A DNA stretch of 64,000 bases from CAYTLW01 sp964438735. GTDB taxonomy: Bacteria; Myxococcota_A; UBA9042. The first letter of the stretch is position 1; each line of letters begins with the position of its first letter. The notes under the pieces are model-generated. The model was not told the DNA's origin. It saw only the letters and a program-made list of their open reading frames with translations, and searched no databases. Shown piece by piece: positions 1-9,987 of the stretch. The DNA is taken from contig CAYTLW010000003.1 in assembly GCA_964438735.1 (NCBI GenBank), positions 84,057 through 148,056 of the forward strand, in the 5' to 3' direction. The position numbers and the translations under genes are program-made.

Positions 1-2
1 CC

Positions 3-788
3 GAGCGCCGTCCGTTGGAAGTCTCGCTGATCGGCGCCTACGCCATCGACCGTTTCGACGATTTCGAGGCCGGCGCGACCAACACCGTGCGTACCCGCCT
101 GACCAGCTCATGGCGATTCCTGCCGAAAACCGCCGTTGTCGTGGATGCCAGTTGGGACTTCCGTGATTTCGTCAACGGCAGTTCGGACACCCACAACCTG
201 ACCGCCGACTCCAAGCCGTGGCGCGTCCAGGCGGGGTTGGCCGGCGCCCTGACCAAGAAGCTCACCTTCCGCCTCACCGGCGGCTGGGGCATGTCGTTGC
301 ACGATATCGACGAGACCGACCCCAAGTACACGGCCGAGGACGAGCGCTCGTTCAACAACTTCATCGGCGGCGCCGCGCTGGGCTTCCGCGCGTCCGGTTC
401 GACCCTGTTGCACATCGGCTACACGCGCGACTTCCGCGACTCCTACTACGCCAACTTCGTCCAGTTCCATCGCGGCTCCGTGGGCCTGAACCAGCGCTTC
501 GGGACCATGTTGGACGTGGCTGTCTGGTTCAACGCGACCTACGGCACCTACGGAGCATACGTGCCGTCGGTGGGTGTCAAATTGCAGCAGAAGAACCGTA
601 TCGATACGGCCCTGGACGGTGGTGTCCGGGCCTCTTTCGAGGTGTCGCGCCTGATGGGCATGGACATCGGCTACCGCTACCGAGGTGTGCTGACCAGCTA
701 CCGGGTTTCCAGCCTGCAGGATGACATCATCGATCTCGGCGCCTACTCGGCACACGAGATCTTCGCCGGCGTGACGCTGCGGTACTAG
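3..788 (+). CDS. Outer-membrane beta-barrel protein of polysaccharide export locus (5' partial)
   Basis: The reading frame is open from the first bases of the window, so the N-terminus, any signal peptide and the true start lie upstream; about 262 residues are visible. They show alternating short amphipathic strands rich in Tyr, Phe, Arg and Gly (for example GYTRDFRDSYYANF) and a C-terminal aromatic ending (GVTLRY), which is typical of an outer-membrane beta-barrel. The next genes encode a Wza-like lipoprotein and a Wzc-like kinase. In Myxococcus xanthus, short OPX proteins are paired with separate barrel porins (Wzp type), so this may be the outer-membrane exit channel for a secreted polysaccharide. 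The barrel call rests on composition and context; no family signature was recognised. Confidence 0.6.
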   Translation, partial: ERRPLEVSLIGAYAIDRFDDFEAGATNTVRTRLTSSWRFLPKTAVVVDASWDFRDFVNGSSDTHNLTADSKPWRVQAGLAGALTKKLTFRLTGGWGMSLHDIDETDPKYTAEDERSFNNFIGGAALGFRASGSTLLHIGYTRDFRDSYYANFVQFHRGSVGLNQRFGTMLDVAVWFNATYGTYGAYVPSVGVKLQQKNRIDTALDGGVRASFEVSRLMGMDIGYRYRGVLTSYRVSSLQDDIIDLGAYSAHEIFAGVTLRY

Positions 789-858
789 ATTCGACAACTC
801 TGCCCGTGGGTTTCGGTCCACGGCAACCGGAGAGGCCTCGTCGGTCAACGGTGATGGT

Positions 859-1464
859 ATGTGGAGTTTCGCCCAGACAGGCATGTTGCTGGTGGCAGGG
901 ATTGCGCTTTCATCTATGCCCGCGTGCTCTTCGACGGCCTCCAGCCGCTATCGCGATATCGAAGTAGACCTGCGTTCGGCCGTGCAGGCCAGCGCCCTGG
1001 GACCACGCGACCTGATCCAGGTGCGGGTCTACCAGCACAAGGACCTGACCGCGGACTTCGAGATCTCGCCGACCGGAGAGATCGACTTCCCGCTGGTTGG
1101 CAAGCTGACCGTGGAGGGGCTCGTGCCCAGCCAGGTCGCATCGCTCATCAAGCGCAAGTTGAGCGAGGGCTACATCAAGAAGCCTCACGTCAACGTGCAG
1201 GTGAAGGCGTTCAACTCCAAGAAGGTGTTCGTTCTGGGCAAGGTCAAGAAGCCCGGCCGATTCACCTACTCCGACAGCATGACGGTCATCGAAGCCGTCA
1301 CCCTGGCTGGCGGGTTCGGCAACCTGGCCGAGCGCAACTACACGATTGTGACCCGGGCAGGTCGGCGAATCCCGGTTCCAGTGGAGAAGATCATGCAGGG
1401 GCTTGCAGCCAATTTCCGTCTGCAACCCGGTGATATCGTCTACATCCCGGAGACCATTCTCTAG
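859..1464 (+). CDS. Polysaccharide biosynthesis/export lipoprotein (short Wza/OPX family)
   Basis: 201 residues. An N-terminal hydrophobic stretch ends in a lipobox-like SMPAC around residue 23, so this is probably a lipoprotein. Residues about 47-125 match the polysaccharide export domain (GPRDLIQVRVYQHKDLT, then SPTGEIDFPLVGKLTVEG), and residues about 127-200 form one SLBB-type beta-grasp domain (VFVLGKVKKPGRF and LQPGDIVYIPE). E. coli Wza is about 380 residues; this protein lacks the extra domains and the C-terminal amphipathic helix that crosses the outer membrane, so it needs a separate outer-membrane pore. The barrel protein 70 bases upstream is the natural candidate. The stop is 2 bases before the BY-kinase start, so the two are likely co-translated. 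Confidence 0.88.
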   Translation: MWSFAQTGMLLVAGIALSSMPACSSTASSRYRDIEVDLRSAVQASALGPRDLIQVRVYQHKDLTADFEISPTGEIDFPLVGKLTVEGLVPSQVASLIKRKLSEGYIKKPHVNVQVKAFNSKKVFVLGKVKKPGRFTYSDSMTVIEAVTLAGGFGNLAERNYTIVTRAGRRIPVPVEKIMQGLAANFRLQPGDIVYIPETIL

Positions 1465-1466
1465 CC

Positions 1467-3701
1467 ATGCAGAAGCCCGCCCCCGAAGCATCCGCGCTCG
1501 AACAGCTCTCGGCCAAGCAGATCGTCGAACGCGGTCTGGAGATTCTGGCCAAGCGCAGGTGGTGGTTCATCTTCTCGGCTGCCCTGGTGCTCGGCGCGAC
1601 GGTGATCATCACCCGGGCGCAGCCGCGGATCTACAAAGCGCAGGGCGCGCTCTATATCGACAATCGACCGCCCAAGGTCCTGTCCGGGGTCAGGGAAGTG
1701 ATCACGCTCGGCGCCAGTGGCTACTGGGGTATGGAGCAGTACTACAAGGCCCAGATGCAGGTCTTGCGCTCGCGCGACGTGGCGCAGATGGTGGTCAACC
1801 GCCTGGGTCTGGCCTCGGACAAGCACTTCCTCGGACTGGATCGCCCGGGGCTGGACCTGACCCAGGAGCAGATACAGGCCGCAGTCGCCAGGGCCGACGC
1901 CACGGGGAGGCTGGCGAGCCGGATCGTGGTGGTCACGGACCGCACATCGATGATCGCGCGGGTGTCATTTGAGGACACCGATCCGGAATTCGCCCGGGAC
2001 ATCGTCAACGCCGTGATGGAGGCGTATCGCGACCGGAACCTGGAAAAGAAGCGGCGCGCTACCCACGATGCGTTCCGCGATCTGCGCGAGATTCTGGCCA
2101 ACATGGAGCGCCAGAAGGAAGACGCGGAGAAGAGCCTGCTGGCCTTCGAGACCGAGAACGACCTGAGCGATAACCGTCGCAAGGCGGTCGACAGCCGGGT
2201 CCTGGCGTTGCACGACCGGCTGCGCATCGTGCAGACCGAGCGCTTCAAGGCGCAGCAACGCGCCCGCCAGCTGCGCCAGGTGCAGGGTCGCAAGGACCTG
2301 TTCTCGGTCGGCGCCCCCGGGCTGATGGACGACGCGCTGATCAACGCGTTGAAACATCGCTACCTGGAACTGACCATCGCCAAGCGGGAGCTCGAGACTC
2401 TCTACCTGGCCAAACATCCGAAGGTGCGCACGGTAGACGACCAGCTCAAACACCTGGTGCGAATCGGAATGCGCCACCTCAAGGCCAAGCTGTCGGCCGC
2501 CAACAGCGTGTTGAGCACGGCCGTGGCCGAGGAAAAGGAAATCAAGGGCCACCTGGCCGCGGCGATGACAGAGGATCGGGCGCTTCGGCTGGCGCAGAGC
2601 GAACTCGAACGCCGACTCACCAAGCGGGATGAGACGCGCAAATTGTCCGGCAGGGTCGCCAGTCGACTGGCCGAGATGGACCTGACCAAACAGGTCGCTG
2701 TCAACAACGTGCGCATCCTGGATCCGGCGGTGAAACCGCGCAGCCCGGTGCGCCCGAAGGTCAAACTCAACTACCTGCTCGGCGCGTTGATGGCCTTACT
2801 GATCGGTTTCGCGGTGGCGTTCAGCATCGAACTGCTGGACAACACCATCAAGAGCCGGGAGCAGATTGAGTCGGCGCTTGGAGTGCCCTACCTGGGCGCC
2901 ATTCCAACCTTCGACATGGCCGACCAGGCCGAGGGCGGCGGCTTGCTGGGCGAACGAATCGACCTCTACGCCCACTTCAGGCCCAATTCGAGGGTCGCGG
3001 AGGCGTCACGGACGCTGCGCACCAACATCCTCTTCATGCGGCCTGATCGTCCATTCCGCACGCTATTGATAACCAGCGCGCACCCGCGCGAGGGCAAGAC
3101 GGCGACCGCGACTACGCTGGCCACCACCCTGGCCTCGGCCAGTGGCTCCTGCATTCTGGTCGATACCGACCTGCGCAAGCCGCGTATGCACAAGATCTTT
3201 GGCATGGCCAGTGATCGCGGCGTGACCAACTACATCCTGAGTCGACAGCCGTTGACCGATTTCGTGCGCAAGACAGAGGTCCCCGGACTGGATCTGCTCT
3301 CCTGCGGCCCGCTGCCGCCGAACTCGTCGGAGATCACCCACACCGAACGCTTCCGCGAGCTGATCAGGGAGCTGCAGGATACATACGAGAACGTGATCTT
3401 CGACTCGCCGCCGGTGGAGATTGTCAGCGACGCCCTGGTGCTGGCCACGTTGGTTGACGGCGTGGTGCTGGTCGCCCATGCCAATACCAGCAAGTTGGAG
3501 TCCCTGCGGTCGGCGATTCGTTCGATTCAAGGCGTGAGCGCCAACCTGCTGGGCGTGGTCCTGTCGCGTACTTCCAGTTCGGGCTCCGGCTATGGCTACT
3601 ACTACGGCAAGGGCTATCGGCGCGGCGGCCGCCCGTACCGGTATCGTTACGCTGCGAAGCCAGACGACGACACACAAACGGCTCAAAAGGAAGCTGGCTG
3701 A
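1467..3701 (+). CDS. Wzc-like polysaccharide co-polymerase with BY-kinase domain
   Basis: 744 residues. A Wzz-type N-terminus has TM1 at about 31-50, a long periplasmic coiled-coil region (about 190-420), a Pro-rich segment (KPRSPVRPKV) and TM2 at about 434-454. The cytoplasmic domain is a bacterial tyrosine kinase: Walker A HPREGKTATATTLA near 536-548, Walker A' ILVDTDLRKPRMHK near 562-575, Walker B NVIFDSPPVE near 640-650. A tyrosine cluster (YGYYYGKGYRR...YRYRY, residues about 708-728) is the usual site of trans-autophosphorylation. Such proteins control chain length and export together with Wza at the inner membrane. Kinase and co-polymerase parts are fused, as in proteobacterial Wzc, rather than split as in Firmicutes. 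Confidence 0.9.
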   Translation: MQKPAPEASALEQLSAKQIVERGLEILAKRRWWFIFSAALVLGATVIITRAQPRIYKAQGALYIDNRPPKVLSGVREVITLGASGYWGMEQYYKAQMQVLRSRDVAQMVVNRLGLASDKHFLGLDRPGLDLTQEQIQAAVARADATGRLASRIVVVTDRTSMIARVSFEDTDPEFARDIVNAVMEAYRDRNLEKKRRATHDAFRDLREILANMERQKEDAEKSLLAFETENDLSDNRRKAVDSRVLALHDRLRIVQTERFKAQQRARQLRQVQGRKDLFSVGAPGLMDDALINALKHRYLELTIAKRELETLYLAKHPKVRTVDDQLKHLVRIGMRHLKAKLSAANSVLSTAVAEEKEIKGHLAAAMTEDRALRLAQSELERRLTKRDETRKLSGRVASRLAEMDLTKQVAVNNVRILDPAVKPRSPVRPKVKLNYLLGALMALLIGFAVAFSIELLDNTIKSREQIESALGVPYLGAIPTFDMADQAEGGGLLGERIDLYAHFRPNSRVAEASRTLRTNILFMRPDRPFRTLLITSAHPREGKTATATTLATTLASASGSCILVDTDLRKPRMHKIFGMASDRGVTNYILSRQPLTDFVRKTEVPGLDLLSCGPLPPNSSEITHTERFRELIRELQDTYENVIFDSPPVEIVSDALVLATLVDGVVLVAHANTSKLESLRSAIRSIQGVSANLLGVVLSRTSSSGSGYGYYYGKGYRRGGRPYRYRYAAKPDDDTQTAQKEAG

Positions 3702-3901
3702 GTCGACCGGGCGCAGCGGGACTGACCAAGCTCCGCCCGTACGCCCTACGACGAGGCCGAGCGGGCCGGGTTGCCCGCCGGAGATATTCGCCATCCGGCA
3801 AAGCAATTGGTTTATTCCAACGGTTGATTTGGACGGCGCCCCTTGCCAAGCTACCATGACCCGCATCCCCATTGCGGACATTGACCACGGGCAGGTGAAG
3901 G

Positions 3902-5710
<1,809 letters not shown>

Positions 5711-5756
5711 TCTCAACGGACGTCCGCTGCGCCCGCGCGGCGGGCAGACGCTCTCG

Positions 5757-6875
5757 ATGGCCATCTATCTGCCCGATCACTACCGGCTTCTCGGCTTGCC
5801 CCCCAACGCCGACGAAGGAACTCTGAAAGAGAGTTACCGACGGCTGTCCAGGGTCTTTCATCCGGATCATCAGCAGGGCTCGCGCGCTGCGACCATTCGT
5901 TTCCAACAGATCTCGGGCGCCTACGCCGAACTCTCCGACCAGCGCCGGCGCGAGCAATATGACCGCATGCTCCTGCTGCGGGATCCGCTGCGATTCGTCG
6001 AGGACCCGCGCGCGGAAAAGGCCCTCGACGTGCTCGACAGCGTGGTGACCCGGCTTCGCAAGCGGCGCCGCAAACTGCCCGGCACGGAGCGCGGGCGAGA
6101 CCTGAGGGTGCGCCACCCGATCACCTTCCGTCGCGCGGCGCTCGGCGGCGCTGTGTCGGTGCAGACCGCGTATCGGACCGCCTGCGCGACCTGCGATGGC
6201 CAGGGCACGTTGGCCCCGGATCGCAATCCGATCTGCCATGTATGCGCTGGCGACGGTCGCCTGAAGGTAGGCATCCGGCGCAACGCGATGCAGTGTGGCT
6301 TCTGCGATGGTCAGGGCGTCGTCGTCCTGGCGCCCTGCGAGCGCTGCAACGGCGACGGCATGGTCGACACGCGCGGGGATGTGGACGTGAATGTGCCGGC
6401 GCGCTGCCCCAATGGCGCGCTGCTGCGAGTGCGTGGCGCTGGCGAAAAGGCGCTGTCTGGTGGCCCACCCGGCGACCTGGTGGTCGAGGTGAGCATCGAG
6501 CCGGATCCCATGCTCAGCGCCGCCGGCAATGATGTGCTGTGCACGTTGCCGTTGACGTGGTCAGAAGCCGCAGGCGGCTGCACGGTGACGGTGCCGACGT
6601 TGGAAGGCTGTGAACGCCTGCGCATCGCCCCGGGGACCCGCAGCGGTCAGGAGATTCGCATTGGCGGCCGCGGACTGCCGGTGGGTGGACGGCGGGGGGA
6701 CCTCCGCTATCGCGTCCAGATCGACGTACCGGAACCGCTTACGACCGACCAGGCCCGGCAAATCAGCGTGCTCGAGGAGCGCTTGGGCCGCGACAAGTTC
6801 CGACGCCGCCAGGCCTTCGCCGATGCGGTGGCCGCCATGGAGAAGGTCGCCGCCGACGCCCCGGACAAGACATGA
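5757..6875 (+). CDS. dnaJ: DnaJ-family co-chaperone
   Basis: 372 residues. The J domain occupies residues about 5-70 with the HPD tripeptide at 35-37, needed to stimulate the ATPase of DnaK. The usual Gly/Phe-rich linker is replaced by an Arg-rich segment (RKRRRKLPGTERGRD). A zinc-binding domain at about 143-203 contains four CxxCxGxG units (CATCDGQG, CHVCAGDG, CGFCDGQG, CERCNGDG). The C-terminal substrate-binding region resembles DnaJ (GAGEKALSGGPPGDLVVEV). It lies 46 bases after dnaK and its stop overlaps the start of thiL by 4 bases (ATGA), so the three genes are probably one transcript. The missing G/F linker makes a dedicated partner of the adjacent DnaK likely. Confidence 0.9.
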   Translation: MAIYLPDHYRLLGLPPNADEGTLKESYRRLSRVFHPDHQQGSRAATIRFQQISGAYAELSDQRRREQYDRMLLLRDPLRFVEDPRAEKALDVLDSVVTRLRKRRRKLPGTERGRDLRVRHPITFRRAALGGAVSVQTAYRTACATCDGQGTLAPDRNPICHVCAGDGRLKVGIRRNAMQCGFCDGQGVVVLAPCERCNGDGMVDTRGDVDVNVPARCPNGALLRVRGAGEKALSGGPPGDLVVEVSIEPDPMLSAAGNDVLCTLPLTWSEAAGGCTVTVPTLEGCERLRIAPGTRSGQEIRIGGRGLPVGGRRGDLRYRVQIDVPEPLTTDQARQISVLEERLGRDKFRRRQAFADAVAAMEKVAADAPDKT

Positions 6876-7876
6876 AGACCGTCGCTGAGTTGGGCGAGAG
6901 GGAGCTCCTGCGACGCATCCAACAGCTTCTGGACCGGCCGCGCGACGACGTACTGCTGGGCATCGGCGACGATGGCGCGATCCTCAACCCTGGCACGCCA
7001 GTGGTGGCGACCGTCGACAGCATCGTCGCCGGCACCGACTGGCTCCCCGATCGCACGCCGCGGGCCAGCATCGGTCACCGCGCGGTGGCCATCAATCTGT
7101 CGGACCTGGCGGCGATGGGAGCGCGCCCGACGTGGTTGTTATTGGCGCTGGAGTTGCCGCCCGATTTGCCGCTGGACGACCTGGAAACCAGCCTGCAGCG
7201 CGCAGCCGAGTTGGCGCAGGCCCACGGCGCGACGGTGGTCGGTGGCGATGTGGGCATCGGCGAGGGTACAGAGAGATGGACGGTGACCGCATTGGGCAGC
7301 CTGATCGGCCGTGCGACATTGCGCAGTGCGGCCGGTCCGGGTGATCGCCTGTGGCTGGTCGGCGAGGTCGGTGCGGCGGCTGTGGGTCTCGCAGCGCTAC
7401 GCGTCGGCGCCTCGCTGGCCGGTCTGCGACGCTGCGTCGATGCGCACCTGGAACCACGTCCGCAGGTGGAAGCGGGTTGCGCGCTGGCCGCCAGCCCGCA
7501 CAAGTTGGCGGCCATCGACGTCTCGGACGGCCTCTGGCTGGATGGCAGCCGGCTGGCCAGGGCCAGCGATGTCGGGCTGCGCGTCGAGTTGCCAAGACCC
7601 GACTGGCTCTCCGATGAGGTGGCCGCCTTCTGCCAGCACGAGCACATCGACTGGCGGCTGGCGTGCGCCGGCGGCGGAGATGACTACGCCTTGCTGGTCT
7701 CGGCACCACCTGACGTGGAGTTGGACGCATTCCTGCAGGCTCAACTGCCCGACAAGGTGCGTCCGAAGGTGACGCGGGCGGGCCGGGTCGTGCCTGCAGC
7801 AGCCGGGGTTGTGGTCAGTATCGACGGCCAGGAGTTGACGGGCTCGCCGCAGGGTTATGAGCACGGCCGCCATTGA
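6872..7876 (+). CDS. thiL: Thiamine-monophosphate kinase
   Basis: 334 residues, within the usual 320-350 range. ThiL phosphorylates thiamine monophosphate with ATP to make thiamine diphosphate, the last step of cofactor synthesis. Family motifs are visible: LLGIGDDGAIL near residue 28, ATVDSIVAGTDWL near 46, AINLSDLAAMGARPTWLLLA near 70, GGDVGIGEG near 126, and AIDVSDGLWLDGSRLARAS near 210, which is the second Asp-rich metal/ATP-binding loop of the AIR synthase-like fold. The start ATG overlaps the preceding dnaJ stop by 4 bases. No other thiamine gene is in the window, so the link to dnaKJ is positional only. Confidence 0.92.
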   Translation: MKTVAELGERELLRRIQQLLDRPRDDVLLGIGDDGAILNPGTPVVATVDSIVAGTDWLPDRTPRASIGHRAVAINLSDLAAMGARPTWLLLALELPPDLPLDDLETSLQRAAELAQAHGATVVGGDVGIGEGTERWTVTALGSLIGRATLRSAAGPGDRLWLVGEVGAAAVGLAALRVGASLAGLRRCVDAHLEPRPQVEAGCALAASPHKLAAIDVSDGLWLDGSRLARASDVGLRVELPRPDWLSDEVAAFCQHEHIDWRLACAGGGDDYALLVSAPPDVELDAFLQAQLPDKVRPKVTRAGRVVPAAAGVVVSIDGQELTGSPQGYEHGRH

Positions 7877-7954
7877 GGGCTCGCCGTGATGCTGGGGGCC
7901 GATTCTGCCGCGGCTGACCTTGTATGGGCGGGGGCCGCGCGCTAGGCTGCGCCC

Positions 7955-8344
7955 ATGCACCGGCGTACCTTCCTCCGGATCTGCAGCGGAGCCGCTCTCG
8001 TGTCGGCCGCTGGCGGAGCACGCCTGCTGGCGACCAGCCAACACGTTGATGTCAATGGTCGCGCGCTCTTCCCCGGTGTCCCGCTACAGATCGATGTGGA
8101 CGACGACGTGCCACCGGGCGCGGTTGTCGAGGTCGTGGTCCAACACGATGGCACCCCATTCATTCAGGAGAGTCGACCAGCGTTGGGCGGCCAGCATCTT
8201 GTTATCGAGACGCCATATCCATTCGACGACCTGGTGCCCGGAACCTACCTCGTCCGAGTGGACCTGCTGGATCGCGGCGGACGCCCCATCGAACAGCACG
8301 CTGCCGGCGGCTACCGCCTCGGCAAGCACCGGTTTTCTGCATGA
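7955..8344 (+). CDS. Small exported protein with Tat-type signal
   Basis: 129 residues. The N-terminus MHRRTFLRICSGAALVSAAGG has a twin-arginine motif (RRTFLR) followed by a hydrophobic stretch and a likely cleavage site near residue 25, so export is probably by the Tat route. The mature part of about 100 residues is rich in Val, Asp and Pro with alternating hydrophobic positions (PLQIDVDDDVPPGAVVEVVV, YLVRVDLLDRGGRPI), suggesting a small beta-sandwich; the family was not recognised. Its stop overlaps the start of the VWA-like gene by 4 bases (ATGA), placing it first in a three-gene unit. No clear Shine-Dalgarno sequence precedes the ATG. Confidence 0.65.
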   Translation: MHRRTFLRICSGAALVSAAGGARLLATSQHVDVNGRALFPGVPLQIDVDDDVPPGAVVEVVVQHDGTPFIQESRPALGGQHLVIETPYPFDDLVPGTYLVRVDLLDRGGRPIEQHAAGGYRLGKHRFSA

Positions 8345-9987
8345 AGAACAGGCGGCTGACGGCCATCGTGCTCGGCGCGGTTGGGATCGCGTTGTCGATG
8401 CCGCAGGAGCCTGTTCAGGCGGTCCCGCCGATCCGCCTTCCCCAGGCACGCATCAACCACGTTGACGTCAGCGAGTACCCCAAAGTGCGTGTGCTGGCGA
8501 CCATCCTGGATCGCGGCGGGCGGCCAGTGCAGGTCAAGGCGGTCGAGAAGCTCGACGTTCGCCACGGCAAGATGCGCAGCCGCGATCCCTATATCCGATT
8601 CGTGAAGGGGCAGCCCCTGGAGGATCGCAAAGACGGCAAGATGTGGCCCGCCGACAAGGCCGGGGTGAAAAACGCCTCAGTCGTGGTGGTGGCTGGCTAC
8701 CAGCACGAGGCGTTGCGCCGCGGCAGCCTCGGTCGGCGCCTCAAGGAGGGCCTGGGTGATTTCTTCAAGACCTTCGGCAAGACCGACCGGGTCAACATCA
8801 TCTGGTATGGCGACCGGCTGTATACGAACGTCGGCTTGAAGGGGAAGCTGGGCGAGCTGGCCGACATCGAAGAGACCCGTTCCGCATGCAGCGAGGCACG
8901 CGCCCTCGCGCTCTCCGGCCGGCCCATCGACATCGCACCCGGCAAGGAGAAGCCGCCGCCCGGAACCGACCTCTGCGGCCTGACCGACAAGGCCAAGGAT
9001 GTGGCAAAACTAGCTGAAGACAAGGCGTTCTTCGGTTACTTCCCGCGCCTGTTCAACCTGGGTCTGCCCTTCTTCAATCACAAGCGCTACTGCAAGCCGC
9101 CGCGCGAGTCACTGAACAAGTATGGCCCCATCACGCCAAAGAACGCCGAGATCAAACACGAGGAGCGCCAGATTCAGCAGCAGAAGGGTGAACCCCTGGA
9201 CTACGAAACCTCCGCTTTCGAGGAGGCGCTGAGGTTGATGCTGCAGCAGGCGCAAGCGAAGGAGAGCAAGTCCATCGTCCTGCTCAGCGATGGGGTCGAT
9301 GGCTATTTCAGAGACTTCGAACTGTGCCGGGAGGCGCCCCCCGCCCGCTGCGCCCGCAAGAAGAGCCGGCGATCGCGTGAACGCTGCATCAAGCAGTTCC
9401 TCAAGGATCGCCTGGTGGGCCTGCAGACCGAGTTTCGCCGCCGAGCGGAGCACTGGATCGGGACCTGTCGGGCGCTGGGGGTCCGGGTCTTCGCCGTAGG
9501 CATGGCCCCCACCGGGCGCCCGTTTGAGCTTGAACGCCTGCGCCTGCTGGCCGAACGCACCGGCGGCACCTACCGCGAGGCGGATAGCGAAGCGCAACTG
9601 GGCGCTCGGGTGGCCGCCACCGCGACAGAACTGCTCGGTCAACTGGTGATCGATTTTGTGGTCCAGGAGCCCGACGAGGAGAAGGATCGCCTCAGCTTGA
9701 GTCTCAAGGTCGAGCTCGATCCCACCATGGTGCGCGGCAAGACGTCGCTCAGCACGCGCGGGTTCAGCGTCACCCTGCCTGGCTCCAAGGGCTGGAAGCA
9801 GAGCGTGAAAGAGGGCGTGCAGGACGTGCTCGTCTCGGCGCAGGAGGCGCTCGGCTACAAGGTCTATGTCATCGTCGGAATCGCGTTGATCTGTCTGTTT
9901 GCGTTGATCTTCCTCATCATTGCATTCCTCATCACGAGGAAGATCCTGCGCTGGTTCTTTGGCTTGTTCAGGAGGTCTGAGGAGTGA
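8341..9987 (+). CDS. Membrane-anchored VWA-like protein with degenerate MIDAS
   Basis: 548 residues. It has an N-terminal signal peptide (MKNRRLTAIVLGAVGIALS..., cleavage near VQA), a periplasmic region and one C-terminal membrane span at about 508-534 followed by a basic cytoplasmic tail. The middle resembles a von Willebrand A fold: strand ASVVVVAGYQHEAL near 112, the SAFEEALRLML helix near 297, strand SIVLLSDGVDGYF near 314, and RVFAVGMAPTGRPFELERL near 380. The usual DxSxS metal loop after the first strand is absent (VAGYQHE), so metal-dependent ligand binding may be lost or altered. Basic and Cys-containing inserts interrupt the domain (CAREAP-like and KKSRRSRERC segments). It overlaps both neighbours by 4 bases. 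Confidence 0.7.
   Translation: MKNRRLTAIVLGAVGIALSMPQEPVQAVPPIRLPQARINHVDVSEYPKVRVLATILDRGGRPVQVKAVEKLDVRHGKMRSRDPYIRFVKGQPLEDRKDGKMWPADKAGVKNASVVVVAGYQHEALRRGSLGRRLKEGLGDFFKTFGKTDRVNIIWYGDRLYTNVGLKGKLGELADIEETRSACSEARALALSGRPIDIAPGKEKPPPGTDLCGLTDKAKDVAKLAEDKAFFGYFPRLFNLGLPFFNHKRYCKPPRESLNKYGPITPKNAEIKHEERQIQQQKGEPLDYETSAFEEALRLMLQQAQAKESKSIVLLSDGVDGYFRDFELCREAPPARCARKKSRRSRERCIKQFLKDRLVGLQTEFRRRAEHWIGTCRALGVRVFAVGMAPTGRPFELERLRLLAERTGGTYREADSEAQLGARVAATATELLGQLVIDFVVQEPDEEKDRLSLSLKVELDPTMVRGKTSLSTRGFSVTLPGSKGWKQSVKEGVQDVLVSAQEALGYKVYVIVGIALICLFALIFLIIAFLITRKILRWFFGLFRRSEE

Noticed and set aside
3702..3901. CIRCE or sigma-32-type site upstream of dnaK
   Set aside because: The inverted repeat TTAGCACTC-N9-GAGTGCTAA is absent, and no convincing heat-shock promoter was seen. 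A 6-bp stem at 3777-3799 lacks a T tract.
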